Numbered from the stretch's first letter, positions 42,236 to 51,546 are shown. The stretch is 64,000 bases of DNA from Thermoproteota archaeon (GCA_027491915.1 JAOZGC010000001.1:124001-188000), one strand, 5' to 3'. The notes: generated by a model not told the origin, from the sequence alone. Translations and numbers: made by a program.

Positions 42236-43858
42236 TCACAGCACCCCCCTCTTCCCCCCGGCGTAGGCCCAGCCGGCGGCCGCCAGGGCGGCCGACTCAA
42301 CCAGGGCCGGCGCCGCCGGGGGGATCGCCGCCGCGGCGTCCACCCACCAGGCCGCCGGCAGGAACCTCACAAACCCGGCGGCCTTGGCCGCGTAGAGCAG
42401 GTAGGGGGCGACCGCCAGGCTGGCCATGAGGCCGAACATCAGGATCTCCCCGAGGAAGGCCAGCACGATGGTCAGGCCGGAGAAGGTCTGCTGGCTCCAG
42501 GTCGAGGGTTGCTCCGGTAGCCTCCCCGCCGCGAACCCGGCGTTCAGGAGGGCCGAGCCGGCGGCCGCCAGCTCGTAGGACGCCCCCGCCGCCGCGGCCG
42601 AGGCGGGATCCCCCAGGGCCGCGCAGGCGGCCGCCAGAGCGGCCGCGGCCGGGACGTTCAGGAGGGCCATGAGGGCGGCCTTCTCCCTGGCCAGCTCGGC
42701 CTTTGTCAGCGGCAGGACGTACAGCAGTCTGGCCCCCTCCCCCTCCACCACGAACAGGTTCGTGACCCCCAGCCCACCGATCCCGCCGAGGAAGAGGGCC
42801 GCCGCCGGGACGGCCGGGGTCAGCACCCTGAGCCAGGTGGGGTCGACCCAGCCGCCGACCGCCAGGGCCGTCGGGGCCACTATCAGTATGGGGATGGCGG
42901 CCGTGTAGACGGTGGAGGCGAGGATCCTGGGGTTCCTGGCCAGGAGCCTCAGGTCCTTGATAATCCTCTGGGCCGACCCGGCCCTGACCGCCCAGCCCGC
43001 GCTCGGGGGAGGCTGCGATGGCAGCAGGTAGGAGCCGAGCGACGCGGCCCTCCACAGCCTGGAGGACCCGAGCAGGAACGTCAGGGCGGCCGCCGCGGAG
43101 GTGGCCAGGGCCGAGGCCGCCGCCGCAGGGTCGCCCAGGGCGGCGGCCGCGTAGCAGAATGGAGGGATCTCGGCCACCCAAGGAGCCGCCCCGGGGCCCC
43201 CGGCCTCCCCCCCAGCGGTCCCACCCACGGACCCTACCACGCTGGGGACGAAGCCGGCCAGGAAGAAGGAGATCCAGAGGACCGTCTGGATCGCCCTGGC
43301 GATCCGGCTCCTGGTGTACTTCGGCGTCAGGGACCCTATGAGGTAGCCTATCCCGGAGGCCAGCGCCGCCAGGGAGGCGGCCTCCAGGAGACCCCACGCG
43401 GCCAGGGAGGGGAGCCCGAGCATCCAGGCCGCCACGCAGGAGCCGGGGATCACAGCCATGACCGCGGCCGCCAGCCCCCAGTACACCCCAACCGCCAGGA
43501 GGGCCCTCCTAATCACCCCCTCCCCCACAGGGAGGTGCCTCAGGGGAGTCAGCAGGTCCTCGGCCATCACGGTGTGGACCGCCATGGTCATCCCGAAGGC
43601 CGCCATGAAGAACTCCATGAAGCCCATCAGTCCCATAGAGACTGTGAGGAAGGAGAGATCCCCCTCAACCGCCGACGTCCACCCCAGGAACACGGAGGCG
43701 GCCGATAGGAGGAGTCCCACCACGGCGTTCGACTTGATCAGGTTGCCGGCCCCATAGAAAACCCACCTCCACGACCGTTGGCCGACTCCAGCCCTCCTGG
43801 CGGCCCTGTACGCCGCCTCCCTCGCCAGGATCGAGGCGAGCTCCCTCCAGCCGGTCAC
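42236..43858 (-). CDS. ABC exporter permease, large membrane protein
   Basis: The 540-residue protein has about twelve membrane helices, alanine-rich, in two halves joined by a cytoplasmic loop with YTRSRIARAIQTVLW. A second interface-like segment is AQRIIKDLRLLARNPRIL. The layout fits ABC-2-type permeases of the larger class. GTG 43858 overlaps the ATPase stop (GTGA), so translation is coupled; the upstream ATG would sit inside the ATPase gene. No substrate can be inferred. Confidence 0.8.
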   Translation of the reverse strand: MTGWRELASILAREAAYRAARRAGVGQRSWRWVFYGAGNLIKSNAVVGLLLSAASVFLGWTSAVEGDLSFLTVSMGLMGFMEFFMAAFGMTMAVHTVMAEDLLTPLRHLPVGEGVIRRALLAVGVYWGLAAAVMAVIPGSCVAAWMLGLPSLAAWGLLEAASLAALASGIGYLIGSLTPKYTRSRIARAIQTVLWISFFLAGFVPSVVGSVGGTAGGEAGGPGAAPWVAEIPPFCYAAAALGDPAAAASALATSAAAALTFLLGSSRLWRAASLGSYLLPSQPPPSAGWAVRAGSAQRIIKDLRLLARNPRILASTVYTAAIPILIVAPTALAVGGWVDPTWLRVLTPAVPAAALFLGGIGGLGVTNLFVVEGEGARLLYVLPLTKAELAREKAALMALLNVPAAAALAAACAALGDPASAAAAGASYELAAAGSALLNAGFAAGRLPEQPSTWSQQTFSGLTIVLAFLGEILMFGLMASLAVAPYLLYAAKAAGFVRFLPAAWWVDAAAAIPPAAPALVESAALAAAGWAYAGGKRGVL

Positions 43859-44622
43859 CCGACCCCCTCCCCCCATAGCATCGAGAGGAGATCCCTGACC
43901 TCTCCGGCCAGGCCGGTCACCTCGAGGAAAACGGACTCCAGGTCCTCGGCATCCCTCATACCCTTGAGCTCGTCCGGAGCCCCCCTGGCCACGACCCTCC
44001 CGGCGTGGACGATTGTTATCTCGTCGGCCACGGCCTCGGCCAGCTCGAGGACGTGGGTCGAGAACACGACGGTCTTCCCCTCGGCCGCCGCCTTCCTCAT
44101 GATCTCCCTGAGAACCCTGCCCACCTCTGGGTCCAGCCCGGAGAAGGGCTCATCCATGAGGATCACCTCCGGATCGTGCAGCAGGGCCAGGGCTATCGAG
44201 ACCTTCCTCCTGTTACCGTGACTGAGCTCTCCGCACAGCTTTCCCATCTCACCCTCGAGCTTGAGCAGGGCGACCAGCGTCCTGGTCCTCTCCTCCAGGT
44301 CGTCTGAACCGATCTCGTACACAGAACCGACGAAGGAGATGAGCTCCGCCGGCGTCAGGCTCTCGTACAGGACGTTCTCCTCCGGGACGTAGCCGACCAG
44401 CCTCCTGGCCGCCACCGGATCCCGCGAGGGGTCAACCCCGTCCACCCTCACCTCCCCCTCATCCGGCCTGACCACGCCCACGGCCATGGACATCAGGGTG
44501 CTCTTCCCGGAGCCGTTGGGACCCAGTATGGCGTGGATCACCCCAGGCTCGAAGGAGGCGGTGACCCCGTCCAGGGCGACCACGTCGCCGTACCTTTTCC
44601 TGACCCCCCTGTAGGAGAGCAT
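43855..44622 (-). CDS. ABC exporter ATP-binding protein
   Basis: The 255-residue ATPase has Walker A GPNGSGKST, the Q-loop region VGYVPEENVLYE, signature-like ELSHGNRRKVSIALALL, Walker B VILMDEPFSGLDPE and the switch histidine in VFSTHVLELAEAV. The signature has LSHG instead of LSGG. An open frame continues about 190 codons upstream, but that part is antisense to the cytochrome maturation gene. ATG 44622 follows GGGAGGGGAG and a TATA-like TAAAAAC. Confidence 0.9.
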   Translation of the reverse strand: MLSYRGVRKRYGDVVALDGVTASFEPGVIHAILGPNGSGKSTLMSMAVGVVRPDEGEVRVDGVDPSRDPVAARRLVGYVPEENVLYESLTPAELISFVGSVYEIGSDDLEERTRTLVALLKLEGEMGKLCGELSHGNRRKVSIALALLHDPEVILMDEPFSGLDPEVGRVLREIMRKAAAEGKTVVFSTHVLELAEAVADEITIVHAGRVVARGAPDELKGMRDAEDLESVFLEVTGLAGEVRDLLSMLWGEGVG

Positions 44623-44828
44623 CCCACTCCCCTCCCGAACGGAGTTTTTACCTTTTCCTGGGGCCCGCCGGGCGTGAGGGATAGAGATTTTCGGAAGGGG
44701 GCGCCGACGCGCTCCGGGGATGGCCCCCGACGGAGGAGCCGCCTCGCCGCAGCTTCCCGGATCCGGCGTTCCCTGGTGACGGCGATCCGGATCAACTAGA
44801 TGCGCCCGCCGCCGGGGGAGATCACGAG

Positions 44829-47642
44829 TTAAACCGACCTCCGGAGGGATATGCCCCAGTGAGATATCTCCGCTGACCTCCTTAGCCTGAGGAAAATGAG
44901 GCCAACCTCCGAGGCGACCATCAGGGATGCCCCGAGCCATAACAGAGAGATCCCGGGGATCATCTTGACCTGGACGCTGATCCCCCGGCCGCGCAGGACC
45001 GAAGACGACGGATCGAATCTGGACGCCCGATCGTACAGGTCCAATATCTGGGGTACCACCTCCCCCGCATCGGTCGGCGCGCCCAGATAGGAGACGGTGA
45101 GGAGGGACGCCAAGGCGAGCTTCTGCTCCTCCCCCAATCCTTCGAAGGTCTTCCCGAGGTAGAAGACCATGAGCTCGTGGAATCCCACGCTCCACCTCCT
45201 CCCCCTGAGTATGGGGGGGTTGAACACGAGGTACAGATCGTCGGCCCCGATCCCCACGGGCATCACCTGGGCCACCAGGCCGTGAATCCCCTGGACCTCC
45301 CCGTTGACATCGAATCGGATCCTCACATCTCTCTCGACTCCCCCAACCCGCATCTCAAGGAGGAGCTCGGCCCCTCCCGGAACCTCCTCCGGAACCGGCA
45401 GGTAGCCCTCGCATCCCGGGGGAAGCTCGGGTCGAAGCTGGGCCGCCGCCAGGCATCCCTCGGGCGGCGGCAGGGCGATCTCATCCGGGAGGGAGTCCAG
45501 TCCGTGCTCCTCTATTATCTCCAGCAGGTCGGCGATCACCTCGGGGTTCTCCTGCCCGACGTAGAAGGACGTGAGGGTGGGGGCCGGGGCCGGGACGTCC
45601 ACCTTCCCCCCGTCCGGGAAGACGTAGTACCCCTCGTCGACCCTCATGACCTCTCCCTCAGCGGGATCGTCCGAGGGGATCAGGACGGCCCTCTCCACCT
45701 CCAGTTCTCCCGACCCGAGGCGTAGGGAGAGAGGATTCCTGAACTCCAGCCTCACCGCCGACCCGCCCGCCTGCCGCGAGGGCGGGGTCAGGGATACGTT
45801 CCCCCTGACCTCGACCTCGAGAGACGCCCCGGAGACGTCGGCCGCGATGCGGCCGTAGACCTTTGGATCCCCGACGGAAACCAGGGCGGTCTCCGGCGTT
45901 CCCCCACCCACCGGGGTGACCTCGGCCTCGGCCGACGATTCCCCCACCGCGGCGGCTCCCCCCCTCAGCATTCTGTGCAGCCTCAGGGCGCCGCCGTACT
46001 CCTCCGCCACCCTGTAGATGTAATCCAGGGTCCAGAGGAACGCCAGGGCGGCCCCCCTGTGTATCTCCGACCTGCCGACGTAGGGGGAGTATATGTCCAC
46101 CTCTCCCCCAGACATCCTGTACTCGTAATCCCTGAACTCCAGGTCGACGTCGCCGATCCCCACGTCGGCGCCGGGCGGTATGGACAGCTCCTCGAAGTAG
46201 GACCTACCGTAGGCGAAGGGACCGCTGATCGCTATCCCGAGCATGATCAGCGCGGCCGCCGAGTGGAGGGCCGACAGGAGGGCCGCCGCCGGCGCCCGGG
46301 CCGAGGCCCACCGGTAGAGCGACACGAGGCCGGAGGCCACCCCCACCACGGAGAAGGGTGTCAGTACCGATATCATGGCGTTGGTGACCGCGGGGCTTGC
46401 GGGCGACCAGACGAGCCTGCCGGAGAGAGTCAGGTGGAGCAGGACCCCCGACAGGATCGAGGTCCCCGCCAGGAGGCCAGAGGCCTCCCTCCAGCCGATG
46501 CCCCCTCCGAGCCCCAGGGTGCACAGGGGTATGGACGCGGTCAGCGCCAGCGCGAGGGGGAGCAGGATGGGGTGGAAGAACCCCACGGCCGAGTCCATCT
46601 GGGGGACGTCCACCCCGAGTCCGGCCAGGCTGCCGACCGTCCCGACGGTGAGCACCGCCGCGAGGAACAAGAACATCATGGAGAGCGACAGGTAGGACAC
46701 GACGAGCCCGAGCCTGTAGGGAGTGGAGGTCGGCTTGCCTATTCCCTGCCCCCCAGATCTCCTGAGCCCCGCCGCCACGAAGGCCGATGCCAGGGAGAGT
46801 GTGAGTACCCCGGTGGCCGATCTGGCGGAGGCGAAGCTGTGCAGGGGGGACACCCCTCCCCTGGTGACCAGGATGGCCAGGAAGACGCTCCCCGCCGATG
46901 CCATGAGGGAGGTGTAGGATAGGCCCCTGTCCAGCGGTCTGACGTGCATGAACGCCGTCAGGGCTAGCCAGGGAACAAGCTCTGCCGTCTCGACCGGATC
47001 CCAGGCCCAATAGCCCCCCCACCCGAAGGTGACGTAGCTCCAATAGCCGCCGAGGACCAGTCCCAGGGTGAGCAGCACCCAGCCGGCCTCCGCCAGCGAG
47101 TCGCTCGCCTCCAGGCGGCCCCTGTGGGCCGCCACGGCCGCCGCGGATATCAGGGCGTATCCCGCGAACGTTGAGAGGGGGTGCGGGTATATCCAGGGGC
47201 TCTTGAGCAGGGGGTTCAGTCCCATTCCGGCGGCGGCCGCCGGGGCCGCCGATTCGAAGGCCCCGTCCAAGAGCGCCAGGGCCGCCGAGGAGGCCGCCAG
47301 AATAGAATACTCGGCATCCAGTTTCGGATCGTGGTGGCGCCTCCCGTGGGCGAGGGCCACCGCAGATAGTATGGCCGCGAACAGGAGCAGGCTCCCCCCA
47401 CCTCCTGCCCAGCTGGACGCGACCCTGAACGCTAGGGGCATCCCCCTCGACGACGACTCGTAAACCGGTCTCAGGGTGTAGTCCTGGGAGACGAACGCCC
47501 AGACGTAGGCCATCCAATCCGCGATTATCAGGAGGTGAGCGACTAGCGAGAGGCGGGTTCTCCTGCCGGAGGCCCAGGAGGCGGCGGCCGACGCCAGCAG
47601 GAGGGCCGCGCCGGAGGAAGCCACCACCCCGGTGTAGTGCAA
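44829..47642 (-). CDS. ccmF: CcmF-like heme lyase with large extracytoplasmic domain
   Basis: The 937-residue membrane protein carries the heme-handling WWD-type motif WGGYWAWDPVETAEL (208-222), with conserved histidines in YPHPLSTFAGY (His154) and AFMHVRP (His233), typical of CcmF. It would attach heme to apocytochrome c outside the membrane. E. coli CcmF is about 650 residues; here about 415 residues (480-893) lie between the last two membrane helices, many beta-like. The final helix is SLLWLGASLMVASEVGLIF. The open frame begins further upstream, but TTG 47642 follows GGAGGGATCG after the previous stop. It is the last gene of the Ccm operon. Confidence 0.88.
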   Translation of the reverse strand: MHYTGVVASSGAALLLASAAASWASGRRTRLSLVAHLLIIADWMAYVWAFVSQDYTLRPVYESSSRGMPLAFRVASSWAGGGGSLLLFAAILSAVALAHGRRHHDPKLDAEYSILAASSAALALLDGAFESAAPAAAAGMGLNPLLKSPWIYPHPLSTFAGYALISAAAVAAHRGRLEASDSLAEAGWVLLTLGLVLGGYWSYVTFGWGGYWAWDPVETAELVPWLALTAFMHVRPLDRGLSYTSLMASAGSVFLAILVTRGGVSPLHSFASARSATGVLTLSLASAFVAAGLRRSGGQGIGKPTSTPYRLGLVVSYLSLSMMFLFLAAVLTVGTVGSLAGLGVDVPQMDSAVGFFHPILLPLALALTASIPLCTLGLGGGIGWREASGLLAGTSILSGVLLHLTLSGRLVWSPASPAVTNAMISVLTPFSVVGVASGLVSLYRWASARAPAAALLSALHSAAALIMLGIAISGPFAYGRSYFEELSIPPGADVGIGDVDLEFRDYEYRMSGGEVDIYSPYVGRSEIHRGAALAFLWTLDYIYRVAEEYGGALRLHRMLRGGAAAVGESSAEAEVTPVGGGTPETALVSVGDPKVYGRIAADVSGASLEVEVRGNVSLTPPSRQAGGSAVRLEFRNPLSLRLGSGELEVERAVLIPSDDPAEGEVMRVDEGYYVFPDGGKVDVPAPAPTLTSFYVGQENPEVIADLLEIIEEHGLDSLPDEIALPPPEGCLAAAQLRPELPPGCEGYLPVPEEVPGGAELLLEMRVGGVERDVRIRFDVNGEVQGIHGLVAQVMPVGIGADDLYLVFNPPILRGRRWSVGFHELMVFYLGKTFEGLGEEQKLALASLLTVSYLGAPTDAGEVVPQILDLYDRASRFDPSSSVLRGRGISVQVKMIPGISLLWLGASLMVASEVGLIFLRLRRSAEISHWGISLRRSV

Positions 47643-47662
47643 TCTACGATCCCTCCGCCCGG

Positions 47663-48706
47663 CTACTCCAGCATCAGGTATATCCCCAGCGCGGCCAGGA
47701 TCGCCCCGGCCGACCTCTCGAACCACTTGGAGGACGAGATGGGGCCGCCCAAAACCCCGACCCTCCCGATCAGGTACAGCGAGGCCGCCAGGGCGGCGGA
47801 CATCCCGGCGGCCAGCAGGACCGCGCCGGCCACGCCCGTCGCCGGGTCTCCGGCCGCCCCCACCAACGCGACGTAGCCCGCCAGCAGGGGCAGGCCGCAC
47901 TGCGCCGCCACCAGCCCGAAGCCGAAGCAGGCGGCCGGCAGGCTCGAGGACAGGATGGACCTAATCCTCCTCCCGGGGATCGGGCAGGAGTCAGAGGCGG
48001 AGAACGCCGCGATCGACCCGAAGAGGACGGCCGCCGAGGCCATGGCCCTCCTCACGCCTCCCATAACCCCGATGGCGGCGGACGAGGCCAGCCCCAGGAG
48101 GGCGGCCAGGGCCGCGGTTCCCAGGAAGGAGGAGGCGGCGCAGAGGATGTAGTCCCTGGCCCTCCTCCCCCCGCCGACGGTCGCGTAGGCCGCCACCAGG
48201 GGGGCCGAACACGGAGACAGGGCCATCAGCGCCCCCAGCGCCGGGAGGAGGTACAGGGGGGCAGACGCCGGTCCGGCCGCGCTCTCGGCCTCGGCCGACC
48301 CGACCGACTCCTCTATCCACTCCCTGAGCACTGCCTCCGGGTCCCCGCCCACCTCCCCGACCAACCTGCCCACGACCGCCCCCTCCCTGAGCACCAGGAA
48401 GGTGGGAGTCTCCGTCACCCCGTACTCGGAGAAAGTCCGGTCGGTCTCCCCCGGTATGAGGGGCACGTCGACCGCCCTCACCCCGGGGGGAGGCGAGGCC
48501 TCTATGGAATCCCACGCAGGCTTCATCCTCTCGCAAGAGGGGCAGGTCCAGCTCCAGAACATGACCGCCACGACCCCCCTCTCGAGGTCGCCCGCCGCCG
48601 TCAGCCCCCCAATCCCCCGCCCGACCGGGGGGGCCAAGACGATCCCGAGGCCGACGGACGAGACCACGACGACGGCCGCCAGCATCCCCTGACCCTCGAT
48701 CCTCAA
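47663..48706 (-). CDS. Thioredoxin domain fused to CcdA-like membrane protein
   Basis: The 347-residue protein starts with a membrane anchor, then a thioredoxin domain with redox motif WTCPSCERMKPAW (CPSC at 55-58) and the cis-proline strand TETPTFLVLREG. A CcdA/DsbD-type membrane half follows, with cysteines in ALSPCSAPLVAAYA and AAQCGLPLLAGYV. The fusion joins reductant transfer across the membrane (CcdA) with its thiol partner (CcmG/TlpA-like) and would keep apocytochrome cysteines reduced. GGAGGTG overlaps the CcmB stop and suits TTG 48706. Confidence 0.88.
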   Translation of the reverse strand: MRIEGQGMLAAVVVVSSVGLGIVLAPPVGRGIGGLTAAGDLERGVVAVMFWSWTCPSCERMKPAWDSIEASPPPGVRAVDVPLIPGETDRTFSEYGVTETPTFLVLREGAVVGRLVGEVGGDPEAVLREWIEESVGSAEAESAAGPASAPLYLLPALGALMALSPCSAPLVAAYATVGGGRRARDYILCAASSFLGTAALAALLGLASSAAIGVMGGVRRAMASAAVLFGSIAAFSASDSCPIPGRRIRSILSSSLPAACFGFGLVAAQCGLPLLAGYVALVGAAGDPATGVAGAVLLAAGMSAALAASLYLIGRVGVLGGPISSSKWFERSAGAILAALGIYLMLE

Positions 48707-48710
48707 GGAC

Positions 48711-49361
48711 TCACACCTCCAGCACGTATCCGGCCAGGGCGGACGCCAGCAGCGAGAAGAACGCCCCGGTCAGCGCGAGCGCGACGATCCCGGAGCGTCC
48801 CCCGACCGACAGGAACGCCAGGATCTCTTGGACGGCCGGGAGGCTCAGCACCAGGATCATCGTGGGGAGCAGAATTCCCCTGGCCCTCAGATATACCGCC
48901 ATGGCCGAGGAGAGGGCGGAGACGGCCGAGAGATACAGGCCGGCCGCCGCCGACATCGAGAACAGGTAGGGCAGGTCCCCTATCGCCTCACCTGACAGCA
49001 CCGCGACCGCCGCGAGCGAGATTCCGATGAGACCCTCCATTAGGGTGACGCTGAGCAGCAGCTTGGCGGCGAAGAAAGTCGTCGGCCGAACCGGGGTTAG
49101 CCTGACCCCGTCCAGGGTTCCCAGATCCTCCTCCCTTACTATCGTCATGATCGAGGTGAACACCGCCAGGAAGACGGCTATCAGGGCGATGCCGGCGCCG
49201 ATCAGGGGCAGGGGATCCTCCGGAGAGAGCCTGTTTACCGCGAAACCCAACACGCTGGAGGAGGCCACCGAGAAGACGACGGCCCCGCCGAGCTCCGGGA
49301 GATTCCTGGCCTCCAGCCTCAGATCCTTCCAGAGGATCGTCCTAACCTGGTTCAGCCTCAA
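48711..49361 (-). CDS. ccmB: CcmB heme exporter permease
   Basis: The 216-residue protein has six membrane helices and the family start TILWKDLRLEARNLPEL, then IVREEDLGTLDGVRLTPV, the loop that contacts CcmA. In Ccm systems CcmAB drives release of heme-loaded CcmE from CcmC. It overlaps ccmA by 20 bases. Confidence 0.92.
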   Translation of the reverse strand: MRLNQVRTILWKDLRLEARNLPELGGAVVFSVASSSVLGFAVNRLSPEDPLPLIGAGIALIAVFLAVFTSIMTIVREEDLGTLDGVRLTPVRPTTFFAAKLLLSVTLMEGLIGISLAAVAVLSGEAIGDLPYLFSMSAAAGLYLSAVSALSSAMAVYLRARGILLPTMILVLSLPAVQEILAFLSVGGRSGIVALALTGAFFSLLASALAGYVLEV

Positions 49362-49974
49362 CTCTGCCGTCCCCCCCTATCTTGAATACCCTATCTACTA
49401 TCAGGCTCGGATCGGTGGGCGACGTCAAGAGGACCGCCCCGCCGGACGACGAGATCCTTCGCAGGAGGGTCCGAATCCACCTCCTCCCGGGCTCGTCCAA
49501 GCCAGCCGTCGGCTCGTCCATCAGGACGAGTCGGGGTGAGTGGATCAAGGTCCTGACGATGTCCACCCTCTTGCGCCATCCGTAGCTCAGCTTGGAGACC
49601 GCAGCGTCCATCAGATCCGACAACCCGAGCTCCTCTATGATCCCCCGAACGTGGGAGATCCCCGGGAGACCGTGGAGTCCCGCATAGTAGGCCAGGTTCT
49701 CCCTCACCGTCAGGTCCCCGTAGAGAGGGGGGGTGTGGGGCAGCAGGCCAACGGTGGCCTTCGCCTCGGGTCTCCTGGCGTCCACGCCGGAGACCAGGAC
49801 CCTCCCCCTGGACGGCGTTATCAGGCCGGCGGCGAGCCTGAGCAGCGTCGTCTTTCCCGACCCGTTCGGCCCGACTACCGCCGCCACCTCTCCCCCTCTG
49901 AGGCTCAGGTTGACCTCCCTGAGCACGTAACCGGATCCAAAACCCTTCCAAACGTCCCTGAACTCCAGCAGCAC
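49342..49974 (-). CDS. ccmA: CcmA heme-export ATPase
   Basis: The 210-residue ATPase has Walker A GPNGSGKTT, signature-like KLSYGWRKRVDIVRTLI, Walker B LVLMDEPTAGLDEPGRRW and a short C-terminus, as in CcmA. It has the signature motif LSYG rather than LSGG, a common CcmA variation. It overlaps ccmB by 20 bases and directly abuts ccmE. Confidence 0.92.
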   Translation of the reverse strand: MLLEFRDVWKGFGSGYVLREVNLSLRGGEVAAVVGPNGSGKTTLLRLAAGLITPSRGRVLVSGVDARRPEAKATVGLLPHTPPLYGDLTVRENLAYYAGLHGLPGISHVRGIIEELGLSDLMDAAVSKLSYGWRKRVDIVRTLIHSPRLVLMDEPTAGLDEPGRRWIRTLLRRISSSGGAVLLTSPTDPSLIVDRVFKIGGDGRVEAEPG

Positions 49975-50391
49975 TCAACCACCCGTGGCCGGCGGGGCAT
50001 CATAGGCCCTGTGGCAGCCTTGTAGGATCTGCTCTATCTCTATCTCCCCGAGCACGCCCTCCCCCTCACCCGCCGGGTAGAACACGCCCCTGATCACTAT
50101 CTCCTGGTCCACCGTCCTGTGAGACGGGGGGGCCCCGTACTGGCCCAGGAACTTGGTCAGGTTGTAGACCGCGCGCACGGCATTGCCCTCGTCGTCTCCC
50201 AGGACGAAGACCAGCAGATCCCTCTCCGGCTCGATCTCCGTGTCCACCAGGCGGGCCCTGACGGTCACCGCGGTCGGCCTCCTGTACTCGGCCAGCTCGC
50301 CCACGTCGACGTAAGAGCTGGACGCGACGGCCGCGTACCCGACGAGCGCGAGCAGCACGGCCGCCGACGCAGCCAGCGCCAGCGCCCTCAA
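49975..50391 (-). CDS. ccmE: CcmE heme chaperone, archaeal CxxxY type
   Basis: The 138-residue protein has a membrane anchor (AASAAVLLALVGYAAVA), an OB-type beta barrel and the heme-binding end QGCHRAYD. The heme-linking residue is Cys126 with Tyr130, the CxxxY variant known from archaea and some sulfate reducers, instead of the usual HxxxY. It carries heme from CcmC to CcmF outside the membrane. It overlaps ccmC by four bases and is followed at once by ccmA. Confidence 0.93.
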   Translation of the reverse strand: MRALALAASAAVLLALVGYAAVASSSYVDVGELAEYRRPTAVTVRARLVDTEIEPERDLLVFVLGDDEGNAVRAVYNLTKFLGQYGAPPSHRTVDQEIVIRGVFYPAGEGEGVLGEIEIEQILQGCHRAYDAPPATGG

Positions 50392-51434
50392 GCTGCCCCC
50401 TCCCTCGAAAGGCGGGCCAGCCCCAGCGGGACGGCCGCGTATATCAGGGAGTTGATCGGGTTCCCCCAGTATGGGACAAGCCTGAGATCCTCGGCCATGA
50501 CGATTCCCCCTTCCAACCTTCCTCTCACCAGGATCCAGTGGCCCCGGAGCGTGAGTACCTCCTCTCCCCCCACCTGCACGGTCAGGGGGCGTATGGGCGG
50601 ATCTCCACGATACTCAAGATCCAACTCCTCGCCCTCCGCCGCGACCCTGAGCCTCAACGTCCCGTTCTCCGCCTCGCCCGATACTACCAGGGCCTTGAAC
50701 TCCCCGGCCCGGGGGTCGGTGCCCGCGAGACTCGGCGGGAGCTGGAGGGCCGCCACCGCCAGCGCGGCCAGGACGACGGGGGCGGCCACGTAAATCGGGA
50801 TGCCGCCCCGCCCCGCGGATGCGGCCAAGAGAACGGCCTCCGCGGAGATCAATGCGGTTCTGCTGGCGAAGAGGATCGCCGTCAACCCCCCGTGGACGAA
50901 GGCCGCCGTCTCGGGTGCCACTGGGTGGAGGCTGGGCATGGCGTAGGGGACGACGAAGCTCAGGGGGACCGTGGAGTAGGCCGCCGCGGCGAAGGCCATG
51001 GAGACCCTGGGCCTGACGTCCGGATCCTTTACACTCGATCTGACAGCGAGATAAACCGTGAAGGCCAGGAACATGAAGAGGACGCCGGTCTCCCTCGGAT
51101 CCCAGTTCCACGGCGAGCCCCAGGACTCTGAGGCCCACACCATGCCGGTCGCCAGCGTGGCCGCGCCGGCGACCAGCCCGGCCAGTATGAACGAGTGGGC
51201 CGCGCGCTCGGCGCTCTCAGACCCCCTAACGAGGAACGCCAGGGCGAAGGCAAATCCCAGGGTGAACAGGACGTAGGTTGCCACCGAAACGGGGACGTGG
51301 ATGTACAGGTTCCTGTAGGCGGTTGGATCTCCGAGCGGGACCACCGACGGGAATGGACCCATCACCTGAGAGACGAACAGGGTCGCGGCGTCCAGAGTGG
51401 AGATCAGGGCCGCGGTCGCCAGGCGGGCTCTCAT
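50388..51434 (-). CDS. ccmC: CcmC-like heme handler with extra C-terminal domain
   Basis: The first 230 residues are CcmC: RNLYIHVPVSVATYV (His46), the WWD-type motif ESWGSPWNWDPRETG (103-117) and a second histidine in MPSLHPV, with six membrane helices. CcmC loads heme onto CcmE. The remaining ~115 residues form a beta-rich extracytoplasmic segment, including TLRGHWILVRGRLEGGIVMA, then a last membrane-like end. This part resembles an OB strand pattern like that of CcmE, but I cannot prove it. ATG 51434 follows GGTGATC and a TATA. It is the first gene of the Ccm operon. Confidence 0.88.
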   Translation of the reverse strand: MRARLATAALISTLDAATLFVSQVMGPFPSVVPLGDPTAYRNLYIHVPVSVATYVLFTLGFAFALAFLVRGSESAERAAHSFILAGLVAGAATLATGMVWASESWGSPWNWDPRETGVLFMFLAFTVYLAVRSSVKDPDVRPRVSMAFAAAAYSTVPLSFVVPYAMPSLHPVAPETAAFVHGGLTAILFASRTALISAEAVLLAASAGRGGIPIYVAAPVVLAALAVAALQLPPSLAGTDPRAGEFKALVVSGEAENGTLRLRVAAEGEELDLEYRGDPPIRPLTVQVGGEEVLTLRGHWILVRGRLEGGIVMAEDLRLVPYWGNPINSLIYAAVPLGLARLSREGAA

Positions 51435-51463
51435 CGGCTGATCACCAGGGTTCCCTTGGAGGC

Positions 51464-51471
51464 GATAAAAG
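51464..51471 (-). promoter_or_regulatory. TATA element for the Ccm operon
   Basis: CTTTTATC on the minus strand lies about 33 bases before ATG 51434, with GGTGATCAG between. It should drive the whole six-gene operon. Confidence 0.65.
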
Positions 51472-51532
51472 GGTGGGGGGGAGGGTAGGGGAGGGCGAAT
51501 CAGGTCGGGTGGGGTGAATCGTTGGAGGACCC

Positions 51533-51546
51533 TCCCCCCGGGGGGA
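51533..51546 (-). repeat. GC palindrome after the cytochrome b gene
   Basis: TCCCCCCGGGGGGA is a perfect 14-base palindrome 12 bases beyond the stop of the cytochrome b gene on its strand. It might stop or protect that transcript, but no T-tract is present, so the role is open. Confidence 0.3.

Noticed and set aside
44623-44828. A small gene or RNA in the 206-base gap between ccmF and the exporter ATPase
   Set aside because: I could find no tRNA-like arms, and short frames have no start signals. It holds the exporter's promoter and otherwise nothing I can support.
44623-45195. A 191-residue N-terminal extension of the exporter ATPase frame
   Set aside because: It is antisense to or outside the ccmF end and matches nothing; ATG 44622 has a good ribosome binding site and begins the ATPase domain.
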